Origin: Nostoc sp. JL33
Lineage (GTDB): Bacteria; Cyanobacteriota; Cyanobacteriia; Cyanobacteriales; Nostocaceae
Assembly: GCF_017114985.1 (NCBI RefSeq)
Contig: NZ_JABXKP010000028.1
Location: forward strand, 1-64,000
DNA: 64,000 bases
Direction: 5' to 3'
The position numbers and the translations under genes were made by a program. Under the pieces are notes generated by a model. That model was not told where the DNA came from. It worked only from the letters and a program-made list of their open reading frames with translations, and did not search any database. Of this stretch, positions 29,179-38,853 are shown in pieces. The number at the start of each line of letters is the position of its first letter. The stretch's first letter is position 1.

Positions 29179-29814
29179 GATTTAGGTGGTGCTTACTTAC
29201 GTGGTAATCCCGTGCGGAGTATCTACCAATACGAACTTTTGGTTAGATTATGCAAAGAAGTAGGTTTCTTTCTTGCTCAAGAATTTTACCACTATAATCC
29301 GGCTCGACTACCAACGCCTGCCGAGTGGGTGACAATCAGGCGGATTCGTGTGAAAGATTCAGTAAATACAGTTTGGTGGTTATCTAAAACACCGAATCCT
29401 AAAGCAGATAACAGAAAAGTTTTAAAGCCCTATAGCCAAAGTATGAAACAATTACTCAAAAATGGTTATAAAGCAAAATTACGTCCTAGTGGACATGATA
29501 TTTCTGATAAATTCCAAAAGGATAACCAGGGTGCAATTGTGCCGAATTTACTAGAAATTGCTAATACTGAATCGAATAGCGCTTATTTACGACGCTGTAA
29601 AATAGCAGAGATTAAGCCCCATCCAGCCCGTTTTCCTCAAGGGTTTGCCGAGTTATTCATCAAATTCTTAACTGATGAAGGTGATATGGTTTTAGATCCA
29701 TTTGCAAGTTCTAATACAACTGGGTTTGTTGTACAGACTCTGCAACGCCGATGGATATCTTTTGAAATTAATCAGAATTATGTAATGGGAAGTCGTTATC
29801 GATTTAGTCAATAA
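29179..29814 (+). pseudogene. 5'-truncated DNA methyltransferase
   Basis: The frame reads DLGGAYLRGNPVRSIYQYELLVRLCKEVGF and later KPHPARFPQGFAELFIKFLTDEGDMVLDPFASSNTTG. These are the middle and C-terminal part of a site-specific N4/N6 methyltransferase. The DPFxxxNTTG motif is the SAM-binding motif of the permuted class. The N-terminal catalytic (D/N/S)PP(Y/F/W) motif is absent, and homology begins abruptly right after a dispersed hairpin. A GTG at 29212 could start a 200-residue product, but it could not methylate DNA. No restriction enzyme lies beside it. Confidence 0.7.
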
Positions 29815-29887
29815 ACAAATTAAGTAAAGAGTCAAGAGTAAAGATTTAAAATTTATAACTCATAACTCGTAACTCATAACTACTCAA

Positions 29888-30100
29888 TTAAATTTCTCCA
29901 TTCACCTGCATTTGATGAACTTGATCCGCTAGGTCTTGACGACCTCGATCATCTAGTTTATCAATCGCTAACATCCCCATAAGAATAACTTCTTTCAGGG
30001 TTAAACGTGTCGAATGTGCCTGTTTTTGCACAATCTCCTTAATAATGGGACTGACACCAATCGCTGTACTAGCTCTTGCCACAGAATAAAAGGAAAACAC
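29888..30100 (-). CDS. Small hypothetical protein
   Basis: A 70-codon frame from a GTG with no family I recognise. The C-terminal half (LTLKEVILMGMLAIDKLDDRGRQDLADQV) looks like two amphipathic helices. A second GTG six codons in gives a plausible shorter start. It lies just downstream of a truncated methyltransferase and could be a remnant. It is kept because codon use and composition look protein-like. Confidence 0.4.
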   Translation of the reverse strand: MFSFYSVARASTAIGVSPIIKEIVQKQAHSTRLTLKEVILMGMLAIDKLDDRGRQDLADQVHQMQVNGEI

Positions 30101-30479
30101 TAATGATTCAGCCTAAATCTTAGCACTTCCAATGAGGTTATTCTCAAGAGTTAAAACTTAATTTAAATGTGTTTCAACCCATACTTCAATGAGTAAACAT
30201 AAATTTTAAATTACGTATATAGAGAACAACGGTTTTAAGTGCTGGGCATTGTCATTGTACTGGACAATCTAGATCAAGCCCTCAATTATGGCATCAAATG
30301 TAAGAGCCTACTTTTCGATGAAAATAAATTTACATTTTGTCATGCCAGCGTAATGGGTATAGTGCCTAACCTCTTTTTGGGTTAGTTCTCAAATTCTGAG
30401 TATGGCAAAGCTGATGCTTGCTCATTGATGGCATACCATCGTATGATATCAATATTCTCAACAGTTAAACTTCTGCCTA
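30101..30479. other. Intergenic region, nothing recognised
   Basis: About 380 bp, AT-rich, no convincing frame, repeat or hairpin beyond chance. Confidence 0.4.
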
Positions 30480-30689
30480 TTACTCTAAAATTTCTACTAA
30501 GTCTTCAATCGTCAGATCAAAGGTGGGAGCTAATTTGTGAATGGCAGTAAACTCAACTGTTGTAATTTTGCGACGACGCGCATAAATTCTAACTCTCCTG
30601 TAAATTATCCCAGAACGGTCATAAACTTTTTTTAGCGTCCATCCTTTCTCTTGTGCTAGTTCTCGAATCTTTAATCGGACTAATCCCAT
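30480..30689 (-). CDS. Small XRE/Cro-type helix-turn-helix protein
   Basis: This roughly 69-residue protein (GLVRLKIRELAQEKGWTLKKVYDRSGIIYRRVR, then TTVEFTAIHKLAPTFDLTIEDLVEIL) has the pattern of a compact XRE-type HTH domain with the C-terminal helix that closes the fold. Such single-domain regulators are common in cyanobacteria, and some act in toxin-antitoxin pairs. No partner is visible here. The ATG at 30689 is preferred to a GTG eight codons upstream because the domain begins directly after it. Confidence 0.7.
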   Translation of the reverse strand: MGLVRLKIRELAQEKGWTLKKVYDRSGIIYRRVRIYARRRKITTVEFTAIHKLAPTFDLTIEDLVEILE

Positions 30690-30713
30690 ATTTGATAACT
30701 GATGTATTTGCAC

Positions 30714-31275
30714 CGCTCAATTTCATATAAGAAATTAAAAACGGTAGAGGCGTACTCCTGCGTGCAAGCAAGCTACGCAAAGCGTCTGTCTGCGACACGC
30801 TATTGGCGTTCGTAGAGAAACGGCTTGTCGTCAGACATCGCCTCTCGGTCTAGCAAACTCTCATGCGATCGCCACAATTTACTGAAATTTGGAAACCTCA
30901 AATCAAATGGCTATTTTTTATATTACCAACATCAAAAGCAAAAACCTCTTTTTTAAGATACTCAAAATCGCTCAGTAATCGCCGAGTTTGCAAACACTTA
31001 CAATATTTGTGACAACTGAGTTATGGAAAGTGGTCGCCTAATGAAAACAGTGCTTTAAGTAGAAGTATTCTTACAAATAAGACTTGTATACCACCGGGAA
31101 GCCCGTACTTTAAAGAGATCGTAAATTGTCAAATATAATATCGTAAACACGCTTTACAGAGCTACACAGTGTAAATAACAATAATAGCTTAACCGAAATA
31201 AAATTTTCCTGAATACAGGCAACTAATGCTGTCATAGGGAAAAGGAAAAGCAGTGAGTAGAGGAGAGACAAAGCG
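30714..31275. other. Divergent intergenic region with dispersed repeats
   Basis: About 560 bp between the HTH gene and the SGNH hydrolase gene. The part at 30755-30850 is a GC-rich mosaic of short dispersed repeats, the rest is AT-rich and must contain the promoter of the hydrolase, which has a good ribosome-binding site (GGAGAG, 9 bases). Confidence 0.45.
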
Positions 31276-32343
31276 ATGAAGGACCCTTATCTGTTGGCAG
31301 CAGGTTTGTTAACAGGATTGGCAATACCCGCATCGGCTCTTCCACATCTGTCGATTGTCCTGCCAGAAAATTCTAGATTCCTATGGGATTTAAAACAGGG
31401 TTCGCAGACAATAGTCAGTACAAAAATTATCAAGAGCGTTGATCTTTCCTTACCAGAACTCAGCGCCCAAGTGTTGCAACCTGTAAAAAATTCGCAGCTA
31501 ACAGTAGATGAGAAGAATGTCAAGAGCGTTGATATCTCCTTAGCAGAACCCGGCAGTCAGGGATTACCAGCCCCAAGAGAGTCACTACTCAACTCCAGCG
31601 GCCAAGGAGCTAGTCTTTCACTGGCATCTGGCAATCAACTTTACTACCAAAGATTGGCGGCTCTGAAAACAGGTCAGATTTATACACGCGTAGATACTGA
31701 TAATTTGCGATCTTTGTGGGAGTCGATCAAGAAACGTCAACTAACTTATGACGACTGGAAAAGTTTGCTAGCTTTAGAAGCTAGAGCGATCGCTCAAGGT
31801 CAAGGTGCAAATCATCTAAGTATCTTAGTTGGTGATTCTTTGAGCATGTGGTTTCCTAGAGAAAAACTGCCTACTGGTAAATTGTGGCTCAATCAAGGCA
31901 TATCTGGAGATACTTCCAGTGGCGTTTTAAAAAGATTGGGGGCATTTTCCGCAACCCGGCCGAATGTGATTTACATCATGGCTGGGATTAACGACTTACG
32001 AAAAGGCGCTAGTGATGAAACAATTTTGCGTAATTATCGCCGAATTATCCGTCGTTTACGGCAGGCTCACCCACAAGCTCAAATCATTGTCGAATCAATT
32101 TTGCCTACTCGCCTACCAAAACTTTCCAATAGCCGGATTCGTCACATCAACATCCAATTAACCCTGATTGCCAAGCAAGAAGGCGCTAATTATCTAAATA
32201 TCTATAGCTGGTTTACAGATATGGAAGGCAATTTGCGCCCAGAGTTGACCACAGATGGGTTGCACCTGTCTCAAGAGGGATATGATGTATGGCGATCGGC
32301 ACTACAGCAGATAGAATACAAGCTGACTCAGCGCCAGAATTGA
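31276..32343 (+). CDS. SGNH/GDSL-family hydrolase, exported
   Basis: This 355-residue protein has a short hydrophobic N-terminus (LLAAGLLTGLAIPASA) that looks like a signal peptide. A low-conservation linker (about 30-110) follows, then an SGNH esterase domain. Block I is LVGDSLSMWFP with the nucleophile Ser, block II is NQGISGDTSSGVL with the Gly, block III is MAGINDLRKG with the Asn, and block V is TDGLHLSQEGYDVW with the Asp and His. It should deacylate lipid, sugar or peptidoglycan esters in the periplasm. It is a single-gene unit. Confidence 0.85.
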   Translation: MKDPYLLAAGLLTGLAIPASALPHLSIVLPENSRFLWDLKQGSQTIVSTKIIKSVDLSLPELSAQVLQPVKNSQLTVDEKNVKSVDISLAEPGSQGLPAPRESLLNSSGQGASLSLASGNQLYYQRLAALKTGQIYTRVDTDNLRSLWESIKKRQLTYDDWKSLLALEARAIAQGQGANHLSILVGDSLSMWFPREKLPTGKLWLNQGISGDTSSGVLKRLGAFSATRPNVIYIMAGINDLRKGASDETILRNYRRIIRRLRQAHPQAQIIVESILPTRLPKLSNSRIRHINIQLTLIAKQEGANYLNIYSWFTDMEGNLRPELTTDGLHLSQEGYDVWRSALQQIEYKLTQRQN

Positions 32344-32371
32344 GCGATCGCCCCAAGCATCGGGCGATCGC
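32344..32371 (+). terminator. Hairpin made from two HIP1-type sites
   Basis: GCGATCGCCC and GGGCGATCGC form a perfect 10-bp stem around an 8-base loop, starting right after the stop codon of the SGNH hydrolase. No T-run follows, so it may only protect the 3' end. Confidence 0.45.
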
Positions 32372-32598
32372 ATTCACCCTGCGGGTTCGGAGTCGCTTCT
32401 GCTAAGGGAGACGCGCCCAAGGCGCTGCTCATCATAACCTTTACTCAGACTATGTTTCGGACTTTTTTGATCGGTAATAATTTTGATCCAGCGTCAAACA
32501 CCTAAATCTAGGTTTTATAAGGCTTTGACAAATCTGATCACAAATCCGAGATTAACGGTTGCTTTCTAGTTTGTATAGAAGGTAAATAAATATAAACT

Positions 32599-33435
32599 CT
32601 ATTTATATACTTTAACGCCCAAGGCTTCCTGATTCAAAACCTGATTCAATTTACCACTGCGATAACCTTCCAAATCTAAGGTTACGTAGATAAACCCAAA
32701 ATCTTGAAATGCGGAAACTAATATTTGTAAATCCGTTGTCAACACAAACTCTTTAATTTGTTCTGGTGGTAATTCAATGCGTGCTGTATCCTCTTGCGAT
32801 CGCACGCGCAAATTCTGCCAACCTAGCTTTCGCAGATAAATTTCTCCTCTACCGACTCGTTGTAACTTAGCGACAGTAATCTCTTCACCATAAGGAAAGC
32901 GGGAACTGAGGCAAGGTTGAGCAGGCTTATCCCACCAAGGTAAACCAAGTTGTTGCGAAAGTTGGCGGACTTCAACTTTGGTGACACCGACTTCTGCTAA
33001 AGGCGATCGCGCCCCTCTTTCCTTAGCCGCCTGAATTCCTGGGCGATAATCATGCAAGTCATCGGCATTTACCCCATCCACTACATAGGGATAACCCAAC
33101 TCTAAAGCTAAAGGTTTGAGAGTATCGTGCAACTCACTTTTGCAAAAATAACAGCGATTAACAGGGTTAGAAGTGTAATTGGGATTTTCCATCTCGTGAG
33201 TCTGGACGATTTTATGACCAATCCCAATAGTTGCAGCTTGAATTTTGGCGTCTTCCAATTCTTCTGGTAATAGCGAAGGAGAAACAGCAGTGACAGCCAA
33301 AGCGCGATCGCCCAACACATCAAAAGCAATTTTGGCAACCAAAGTGCTATCAACGCCCCCAGAGTAGGCAATCAACGCCTGCTCCATTTCTCTAAATAAG
33401 GCTATTAATTGCTCAAATTTTTCTGTCAACATCAT
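32599..33435 (-). CDS. larE: ATP-dependent sacrificial sulfur transferase LarE
   Basis: The protein has the PP-loop ATP pyrophosphatase motif AYSGGVDSTL, the cysteine-containing CYFCKSEL and the LarE signature DGVNADDLHDYRPG, followed by SPLAEVGVTK and PCLSSRFPYGE. LarE donates sulfur from its own cysteine to build the nickel-pincer nucleotide cofactor of lactate racemase-type enzymes. larA, larB and larC are not in the window. Cyanobacterial LarE often stands alone, so its client enzyme here is unknown. ATG at 33435 (or 33432) is preferred to the upstream TTG at 33471. Confidence 0.92.
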   Translation of the reverse strand: MMLTEKFEQLIALFREMEQALIAYSGGVDSTLVAKIAFDVLGDRALAVTAVSPSLLPEELEDAKIQAATIGIGHKIVQTHEMENPNYTSNPVNRCYFCKSELHDTLKPLALELGYPYVVDGVNADDLHDYRPGIQAAKERGARSPLAEVGVTKVEVRQLSQQLGLPWWDKPAQPCLSSRFPYGEEITVAKLQRVGRGEIYLRKLGWQNLRVRSQEDTARIELPPEQIKEFVLTTDLQILVSAFQDFGFIYVTLDLEGYRSGKLNQVLNQEALGVKVYK

Positions 33436-33676
33436 TTCCCAATCCTGCCAAAACCCTATACCACCCAACAATTTCTATTGTAGTCAGGAGTCAGCAGTTA
33501 ATACTTTTATCGTAAATTAAAGGGTTTAAGACCCCAACCATTACACCTAGCGCTCCGTTTCTCCCTACAGCCCTTCTCAAGACAGTCGGGGTTTAAATAA
33601 GAGTCTGTTGGCTATAGCGTGCCGTAGGCAAAATGTCTTTAAGGCGTGAATGCGTGAATTTTGAATTGTTATCTCC

Positions 33677-35491
33677 CTAATCTTTCGACTCCCCATCAAC
33701 CAAGGTTGGTGCTTTACTGTACTTCGCCACCAGACTGGCTAAAAGCGGTAAATCAATCGGTTTAGAAATATAGTCATTTACTCCAGTTGCTAAACAAATT
33801 TCGCGATCGCCTTTCATCGCCATTGCTGTTTGGATAATTATCGGAATCGCCCCATATTGCCGATTTTCTCGCAGTTGTTGCACCAACTCAAGACCATTTC
33901 CATCTGCCAGGTAGACGTCCATTAAAATCACAGCTGGGTCTAATTGTGTTAGAGTTTGCCACATCTGGGCAGCATTTTTGACCCAAGTCACCTGATATCC
34001 CAATTTACGTAGAAAAATTTGCATCAAATGAGCGTTGGCGAAGTCATCTTCTACCAGCAAAATGTCTACACAGGAACTAGGGGTGAAAGGCAGAAAAGAT
34101 GAGGAATTTGCTTCCCTTACTCCCTCATCTCCCCCCACTCCCGCCTCTTGCTTAAGGGGTAGTACGAGGGTAAAACGCGAGCCGTGATCTAATTTCGATT
34201 CCACTTTCACAGAACCACCGTGAATTTCGGCAAGTTTACGAGTCACTGCTAAACCCAAACCAGTACCTTCAACACCATCAGCTACAGCCTTGGCAATTTG
34301 GAAATAGGGTTGAAACAGTTGAGCTTGATCTTCTTGGGAAATGCCAGTGCCAGTATCCCAAACTGTAAAATGCACAAATTCACCTTTGGGAGCAACCTCT
34401 AAGACAACACTTCCTTTACTGGTAAACTTTAGGGCATTGAAGAGTAAATTCAACAACATTTGCTTAAGTCGTAAGGAGTCGGCTACTAGGGTTGTAATAT
34501 CAGGGTCAATTTCTACGCATAGTCTCAAACCCTTATTAGCGGCTTTCTCTTTCACCAGCGCCAAAACATTGCTACACAACAGCGCCACATCTATTGTTTC
34601 CCACTGCACATCCATCTGATTTGCTTCAATTTTAGAGAGATCCAAAATATCATTAATTAGAGCTAGCAAGTGCTTGCCGCTAGACTGAATGATATTTAAA
34701 TACTCTTGCTGGCGTTCTCTAGTTGGTTCGTACCCTGGCGCTAAAAGCAGGTTGCTAGAAAGGATAATAGAACTAAGCGGTGTACGAATTTCGTGACTGG
34801 TATTTGCCAGAAACTGATTTTTCAGTTGATTGGTGTGCTGCAATTCTTGATTAGAGCTACTTAAGAGTTCATACCGTTGCTGCCATTGTCTAAGTTGTGC
34901 CAACGCTGTCGTACAGTATTTGGCAGACCTTGCCATCAATTCTGATCTGAGTTGAGCAAGTGATTCTATCAGCGACTCACGATCAGCGATAATTAGCCAG
35001 CCCATGACGCTACCAGAATCATCAGCTAACGGCCAAGCGCTTGGTGGCTGTTGATTCTCAAGCTGTTGCAAATCTTCGACTTTTATAACCTCTTGCAATC
35101 TCAACAGCAGCTTTTTTTCTGCTGTCAGCACTTCTAGAAATAAAGCTTGTGAGTTTGCGGATGGAGAAGGAGAAACATAGCAAACTGTGGCAACAGTTTC
35201 TTGTGGTTCAAACAGAGCGATACCTACGGCAGAACCTGTAAGCGCCAGATTACTGCTGTCAACAGCAGTGTTAATCTCGTTAACCACAGTTTGGAAAACT
35301 TCCGCTTGTGCGGCTTCTGCCTGTGGGACAGTCTTACAAGCAGAAAGCAGGCAATCATTAAGGCGACTTTGCAAGTGGTTCAAGCTGCGCTCTAGCCACA
35401 CCTGTGCGCGAAGTTGCTGATTTGTTGTCAAAAGTTTTGGCGTTGCATCTATCTGTGAGTTCTGGTCTGGTAAGCTTGAATACTGCTGCAT
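33677..35491 (-). CDS. Hybrid sensor histidine kinase/response regulator
   Basis: The first 225 residues or so form a GAF-like sensory region without membrane helices. HisKA follows with the H-box FLANTSHEIRTPLS. The HATPase has NLLFNALKF, WDTGTGIS and GTGLGLAVT. The C-terminal receiver domain has DILLVEDDF, phosphoacceptor ILMDVYLADG and the Lys in YISKPID. This is a soluble hybrid kinase whose signal is unknown. Phosphate would move from His to the attached Asp and possibly onward to a separate Hpt. It overlaps no neighbour and its upstream gene is divergent. Confidence 0.92.
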   Translation of the reverse strand: MQQYSSLPDQNSQIDATPKLLTTNQQLRAQVWLERSLNHLQSRLNDCLLSACKTVPQAEAAQAEVFQTVVNEINTAVDSSNLALTGSAVGIALFEPQETVATVCYVSPSPSANSQALFLEVLTAEKKLLLRLQEVIKVEDLQQLENQQPPSAWPLADDSGSVMGWLIIADRESLIESLAQLRSELMARSAKYCTTALAQLRQWQQRYELLSSSNQELQHTNQLKNQFLANTSHEIRTPLSSIILSSNLLLAPGYEPTRERQQEYLNIIQSSGKHLLALINDILDLSKIEANQMDVQWETIDVALLCSNVLALVKEKAANKGLRLCVEIDPDITTLVADSLRLKQMLLNLLFNALKFTSKGSVVLEVAPKGEFVHFTVWDTGTGISQEDQAQLFQPYFQIAKAVADGVEGTGLGLAVTRKLAEIHGGSVKVESKLDHGSRFTLVLPLKQEAGVGGDEGVREANSSSFLPFTPSSCVDILLVEDDFANAHLMQIFLRKLGYQVTWVKNAAQMWQTLTQLDPAVILMDVYLADGNGLELVQQLRENRQYGAIPIIIQTAMAMKGDREICLATGVNDYISKPIDLPLLASLVAKYSKAPTLVDGESKD

Positions 35492-35717
35492 GGTCAACTA
35501 GACCGGTGAACGAGTTTAGATTCGCATAAAAATCCGAACAGGATTCTATGTATATTGGCGGACAATCCTTTTTTATTTATAACCCATAATTTTTCTTTAT
35601 AAACCATAAGTTATGTTGTTATAAACCATAACTTATGATGTTGAGTTTAGCTGCTAGACCAAAAATAATTATTGTATCAACCACTGACCTAAAATTTTTT
35701 AAAGCAACTTAAGGCTT

Positions 35718-36584
35718 ATGGATACACAATTCGCCCAACTAATTGTCAATGGAATTGCGGTGGGTAGCATTATTGCTTTAGCCGCAGTCGGACTCACTCT
35801 TACCTACGGTATTTTACGGCTATCTAACTTTGCTCATGGTGACTTTTTAACTCTAGGAGCCTATCTTACGTGGGTGATAAACACTATTGGAGTGAATATT
35901 TGGCTGTCGATGATCCTGGCGGCGGCGGGAACAGTAGCAGCAATGCTGTTATCGGAAAAGTTCCTGTGGTCAAAGATGCGCTCTATCCGTGCTACTTCCA
36001 CTACGCTGATTATTATTTCTATCGGACTTGCCTTATTTCTCCGCAATGGGATTATTTTTATCTGGGGTGGCAAGAACCAAAATTACGACTTACCTGTTAC
36101 CCCGGCTTTAGATATTTTAGGTTTAAAGGTGCCGCAAAATCAATTATTGGTATTGGGATTGGCGGTGCTAGCAATTTTGGCGCTGCATTACCTGCTGCAA
36201 AATACCAAAATTGGTAAGGCGATGCGAGCAGTTGCTGACGATCTGGACTTAGCTAGGGTTTCAGGTATCAATGTTGACCGAGTAATTTTCTGGACTTGGC
36301 TAATTGCTGGCACTCTTACGTCATTGGGCGGCAGTATGTATGGGTTAATTACAGCCGTGCGCCCGAATATGGGATGGTTTTTAATTTTACCATTATTTGC
36401 CTCAGTGATTCTTGGTGGGATTGGCAACCCCTACGGTGCGATCGCGGCAGCTTTTATGATTGGCATCGTCCAAGAAATCAGCACTCCTTGGCTGGGTTCA
36501 CAGTATAAACAAGGTGTAGCACTATTGATCATGATTTTGGTGCTGCTCATTCGTCCCAAAGGTTTATTCAAAGGAACGATTTGA
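35718..36584 (+). CDS. natD: Branched-chain/neutral amino acid ABC transporter permease (LivH/NatD type)
   Basis: This 288-residue permease has about eight hydrophobic helices and the LivH-family signature segments GLTLTYGILRLSNFAHGDF, then KAMRAVADDLDLARVSGINVDRV, then FASVILGGIGNPYGAIAAAF. In Anabaena the N-I neutral amino acid system uses NatD as one of its two permeases (NatABCDE, genes scattered in the genome), so an isolated natD-like gene is expected. The other components are not in the window. The symbol is by family resemblance, and a urea-type permease cannot be fully excluded. Confidence 0.85.
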   Translation: MDTQFAQLIVNGIAVGSIIALAAVGLTLTYGILRLSNFAHGDFLTLGAYLTWVINTIGVNIWLSMILAAAGTVAAMLLSEKFLWSKMRSIRATSTTLIIISIGLALFLRNGIIFIWGGKNQNYDLPVTPALDILGLKVPQNQLLVLGLAVLAILALHYLLQNTKIGKAMRAVADDLDLARVSGINVDRVIFWTWLIAGTLTSLGGSMYGLITAVRPNMGWFLILPLFASVILGGIGNPYGAIAAAFMIGIVQEISTPWLGSQYKQGVALLIMILVLLIRPKGLFKGTI

Positions 36585-36605
36585 GCAGCACCACTCCACT
36601 TCTAA

Positions 36606-36743
36606 CTATTGAATAATGTGGAAGTAGTAGGCTGCTACCAGGAAGTTAATAGCTAACAAGAACAGTGCCCAGCCTGTGCGAAAGGCGTAGGGAGGTTTAG
36701 CTCCACTGTCGGCAACTGGTGAATTCTTAGCTTTAGCAGTCAT
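36606..36743 (-). CDS. psaX: Photosystem I subunit PsaX
   Basis: A 45-codon frame encodes MTAKAKNSPVADSG, then AKPPYAFRTGWALFLLAINF, then LVAAYYFHIIQ. The segment from KPPYAFRT to the end closely matches PsaX of thermophilic cyanobacterial photosystem I (pattern KPTYAFRTFWAVLLLAINFLVAAYYF). PsaX is a peripheral single-helix subunit that helps bind chlorophyll and lipid. A strong Shine-Dalgarno (AGGAG, 9 bases before the ATG) supports expression. It is convergent with natD and lies downstream of lipA. Confidence 0.88.
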   Translation of the reverse strand: MTAKAKNSPVADSGAKPPYAFRTGWALFLLAINFLVAAYYFHIIQ

Positions 36744-36917
36744 AATCCGATTCTCCTAATGTCAGGACTTTTTAAGAAATACCAAACTGGCGTACCAAAT
36801 ACTCAACTTCTTTAAGAATATTTGTGTGAAGTTGGGAATTGGACATTGGGATTAGGGAAGAGGTGACAGGTGATAGGGAATAATCTGTACCCTGTAAGCT
36901 GTACCCTATTCCCTTCT

Positions 36918-37844
36918 TCACTCCCCACTCCCCACTCCCTCCTCTCCAGCATGATAGGAACTGCGAACCAGAGGCCCAGAACGAACATGGTTGAATCCCA
37001 TTTCCCATGCTAATCTGCCGAGTTGATCAAATTCCTCTGGAGTCCAATATTTTTGGACTGGCAGATGTTCAAGAGTTGGACGCATATACTGCCCGATAGT
37101 CAAGCGATCGCACCCCACAGCCCTGAGATCAGCCATTGCTTCAACCACTTCATCAACTGTTTCTCCGTGTCCCAGCATCAAACCTGATTTGGTGGGAATT
37201 GTCGAATCGATTTCTTTGACCATAGCCAGCACCAAGAGCGAGCGATCGTACTTGGCTCCCCGACGCACTGGCCCAGTTAAGCGTTGCACTGTCTCGATAT
37301 TATGATTGAAACAAGCTGGTTTGGCTTTTACAATCATCGCTATCCTCTGGCGTTGACCTGACACCCCAACACCAGCACCACCCCAAAAATCTGGGGTCAG
37401 CACTTCAATTTGAGTCTCTGGGTTCAACTGGCGGATAGCCGCGATCGTCTTCACAAAGTGCCCTGCACCCTGATCGGGCAAGTCATCACGGGCTACAGAA
37501 GTCAGCACCACATAACGCAATCCCAAAAGCTGCACCGCCTCGGCTACCTTTTGGGGTTCATCTAAATCTAGGGGCATTGGTGCATGACCTTTATCTACTT
37601 GACAGAAAGCACAAGAGCGTGTGCAAGTAGGCCCCATTAGTAAGAAAGTAGCAGTTTTTTGGGCGTAGCACTCTCCCCGGTTGGGACAGCGGCCTTCTTC
37701 GCAAATTGTGTGAATTTGGCGCTGCTTAATAATGCGTTGTACGGTAGAGATTTCACTGGCTTTGCCAATCGGACGACGTAACCAGCTAGGCATTGCCGTA
37801 ATTTCAGACTTTAGTTCGGCTTGTTGTGACGAAATCATAGACAT
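36918..37844 (-). CDS. lipA: Lipoyl synthase
   Basis: This 308-residue radical-SAM enzyme has the auxiliary cluster motif [12 protein letters not shown] and the radical-SAM CTRSCAFC, with the family segments [32 protein letters not shown] and [12 protein letters not shown]. It inserts two sulfur atoms into octanoyl groups on lipoate-dependent enzymes (pyruvate dehydrogenase, glycine cleavage). Cyanobacteria often have two lipA genes; I cannot tell which one this is. The last codons run through a GGGAGTGGGGAG-type spacer repeat, so the C-terminal few residues are not conserved. psaX follows 174 bp downstream on the same strand. Confidence 0.95.
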   Translation of the reverse strand: MSMISSQQAELKSEITAMPSWLRRPIGKASEISTVQRIIKQRQIHTICEEGRCPNRGECYAQKTATFLLMGPTCTRSCAFCQVDKGHAPMPLDLDEPQKVAEAVQLLGLRYVVLTSVARDDLPDQGAGHFVKTIAAIRQLNPETQIEVLTPDFWGGAGVGVSGQRQRIAMIVKAKPACFNHNIETVQRLTGPVRRGAKYDRSLLVLAMVKEIDSTIPTKSGLMLGHGETVDEVVEAMADLRAVGCDRLTIGQYMRPTLEHLPVQKYWTPEEFDQLGRLAWEMGFNHVRSGPLVRSSYHAGEEGVGSGE

Positions 37845-38145
37845 CTAAGCAAGATGCGGATATAGAGTCGTGGTCTGTCAATTAACAAATGATAGGGCGC
37901 GAACCCTCTTAATGAAGTCACCATGTTCCTTATGCCCTAGATCAAGGCTAAAGCCTTAAATATCACCATGACACAAATTGAAAAGAGCGCAAGCAAAAGT
38001 TTTGCAAAACACCTCTAGCAATGTCATTTATACCGAAATATACTATCCCCCAATTTCTAAAAATTTTGTATATAGTGGGAGAATTCTCAAGGACAATCGG
38101 CAAAGTCGCTATTTACACTTAAAGTTTCTATTAGAGAAAAGAGTC

Positions 38146-38853
38146 GTGGCAAGCAACAAAATTTTAGTTATCGATGACACTACAGTTGTCAGGGTAAAAG
38201 TACGAGAAATGTTACCTCCGGGCAATTTTGAGGTACTGGAAGCAAAAGACGGTTTGGAAGGACTAAATTTCATCCTTCAGGAAAAACTCAGCCTGATTAT
38301 GCTGGATTTCCTGTTGCCTAAAATGAGTGGCTGGGAGGTTTTCCAGAAAGTTCAAGCCGATCCAGAGTTAAGGAAAATTCCTTTGGTGCTCATGTCTGGT
38401 CGCAAGGAAGAAGTTACCGAGAAAATCACAGAACCATTTGAATATTTTGAATTTCTGGGCAAGCCTTTTGATCAGAAGCAACTAATTAGCGCAATTAAGT
38501 TAGCTATGACTAAGGCGAAACTGCCACGCCCAGAACTAGTCCCAGTCGCAGCAGGAGTTGCTGTCAAAAATAGCACAATTGCAACTTCTGGTGTCGCCAG
38601 TGCTACGGCAGTAGCCCCTAGTGTTACAAATACGGCGATGCCTACGGCGGCAAGCAACGCAACTCCTACTCCTATTGCTGCAAATGCGGCGATGCCTACG
38701 GCGGCAAGCAACGCCACTCCTAGTGTCGGAGGTGCCTCCAACGCAGAAATTAATGCGTTGAACGAGAAAATGGTCAAAATGCAAGCAGAAATTGATGGTT
38801 TGAAGAAACAACTAACTCAGGTAGTGACTTTTATTAAACAAAAAATCAAGTAG
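38146..38853 (+). CDS. Response regulator with Ala/Thr-rich linker and C-terminal coiled coil
   Basis: A receiver domain (KILVIDDTTVVRVKVREML, phosphoacceptor LIMLDFLLPKMSGWEV, conserved Lys in FLGKPFD) is followed by a repetitive Ala/Thr/Pro-rich linker (about residues 140-205). A short Lys/Glu coiled coil (EINALNEKMVKMQAEIDGLKKQL) ends the protein. There is no DNA-binding output, so it probably works by protein contacts, as a PatA/CheY-type partner might. The frame is open upstream to 37978, but the GTG at 38146, directly before ASNKILVIDD and after a GAGAAAAGAG motif, is the likely start. The linker contains a duplicated dispersed repeat. Confidence 0.8.
   Translation: MASNKILVIDDTTVVRVKVREMLPPGNFEVLEAKDGLEGLNFILQEKLSLIMLDFLLPKMSGWEVFQKVQADPELRKIPLVLMSGRKEEVTEKITEPFEYFEFLGKPFDQKQLISAIKLAMTKAKLPRPELVPVAAGVAVKNSTIATSGVASATAVAPSVTNTAMPTAASNATPTPIAANAAMPTAASNATPSVGGASNAEINALNEKMVKMQAEIDGLKKQLTQVVTFIKQKIK
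38635..38714. repeat. Two copies of a dispersed repeat inside a coding linker
   Basis: GCGATGCCTACGGCGGCAAG plus CAACGC occurs at 38635-38660 and again at 38689-38714, encoding AMPTAASNA twice. The GCGATGCC...GGCGGCAAGC core is also seen in intergenic repeats of this window (about 28217-28257), so repeat DNA appears to have become coding sequence. Confidence 0.7.

Noticed and set aside
36772-37008. Minus-strand frame overlapping the end of lipA
   Set aside because: Runs through GGGAGTGGGG spacer repeats and the lipA coding region in another frame; no similarity seen.
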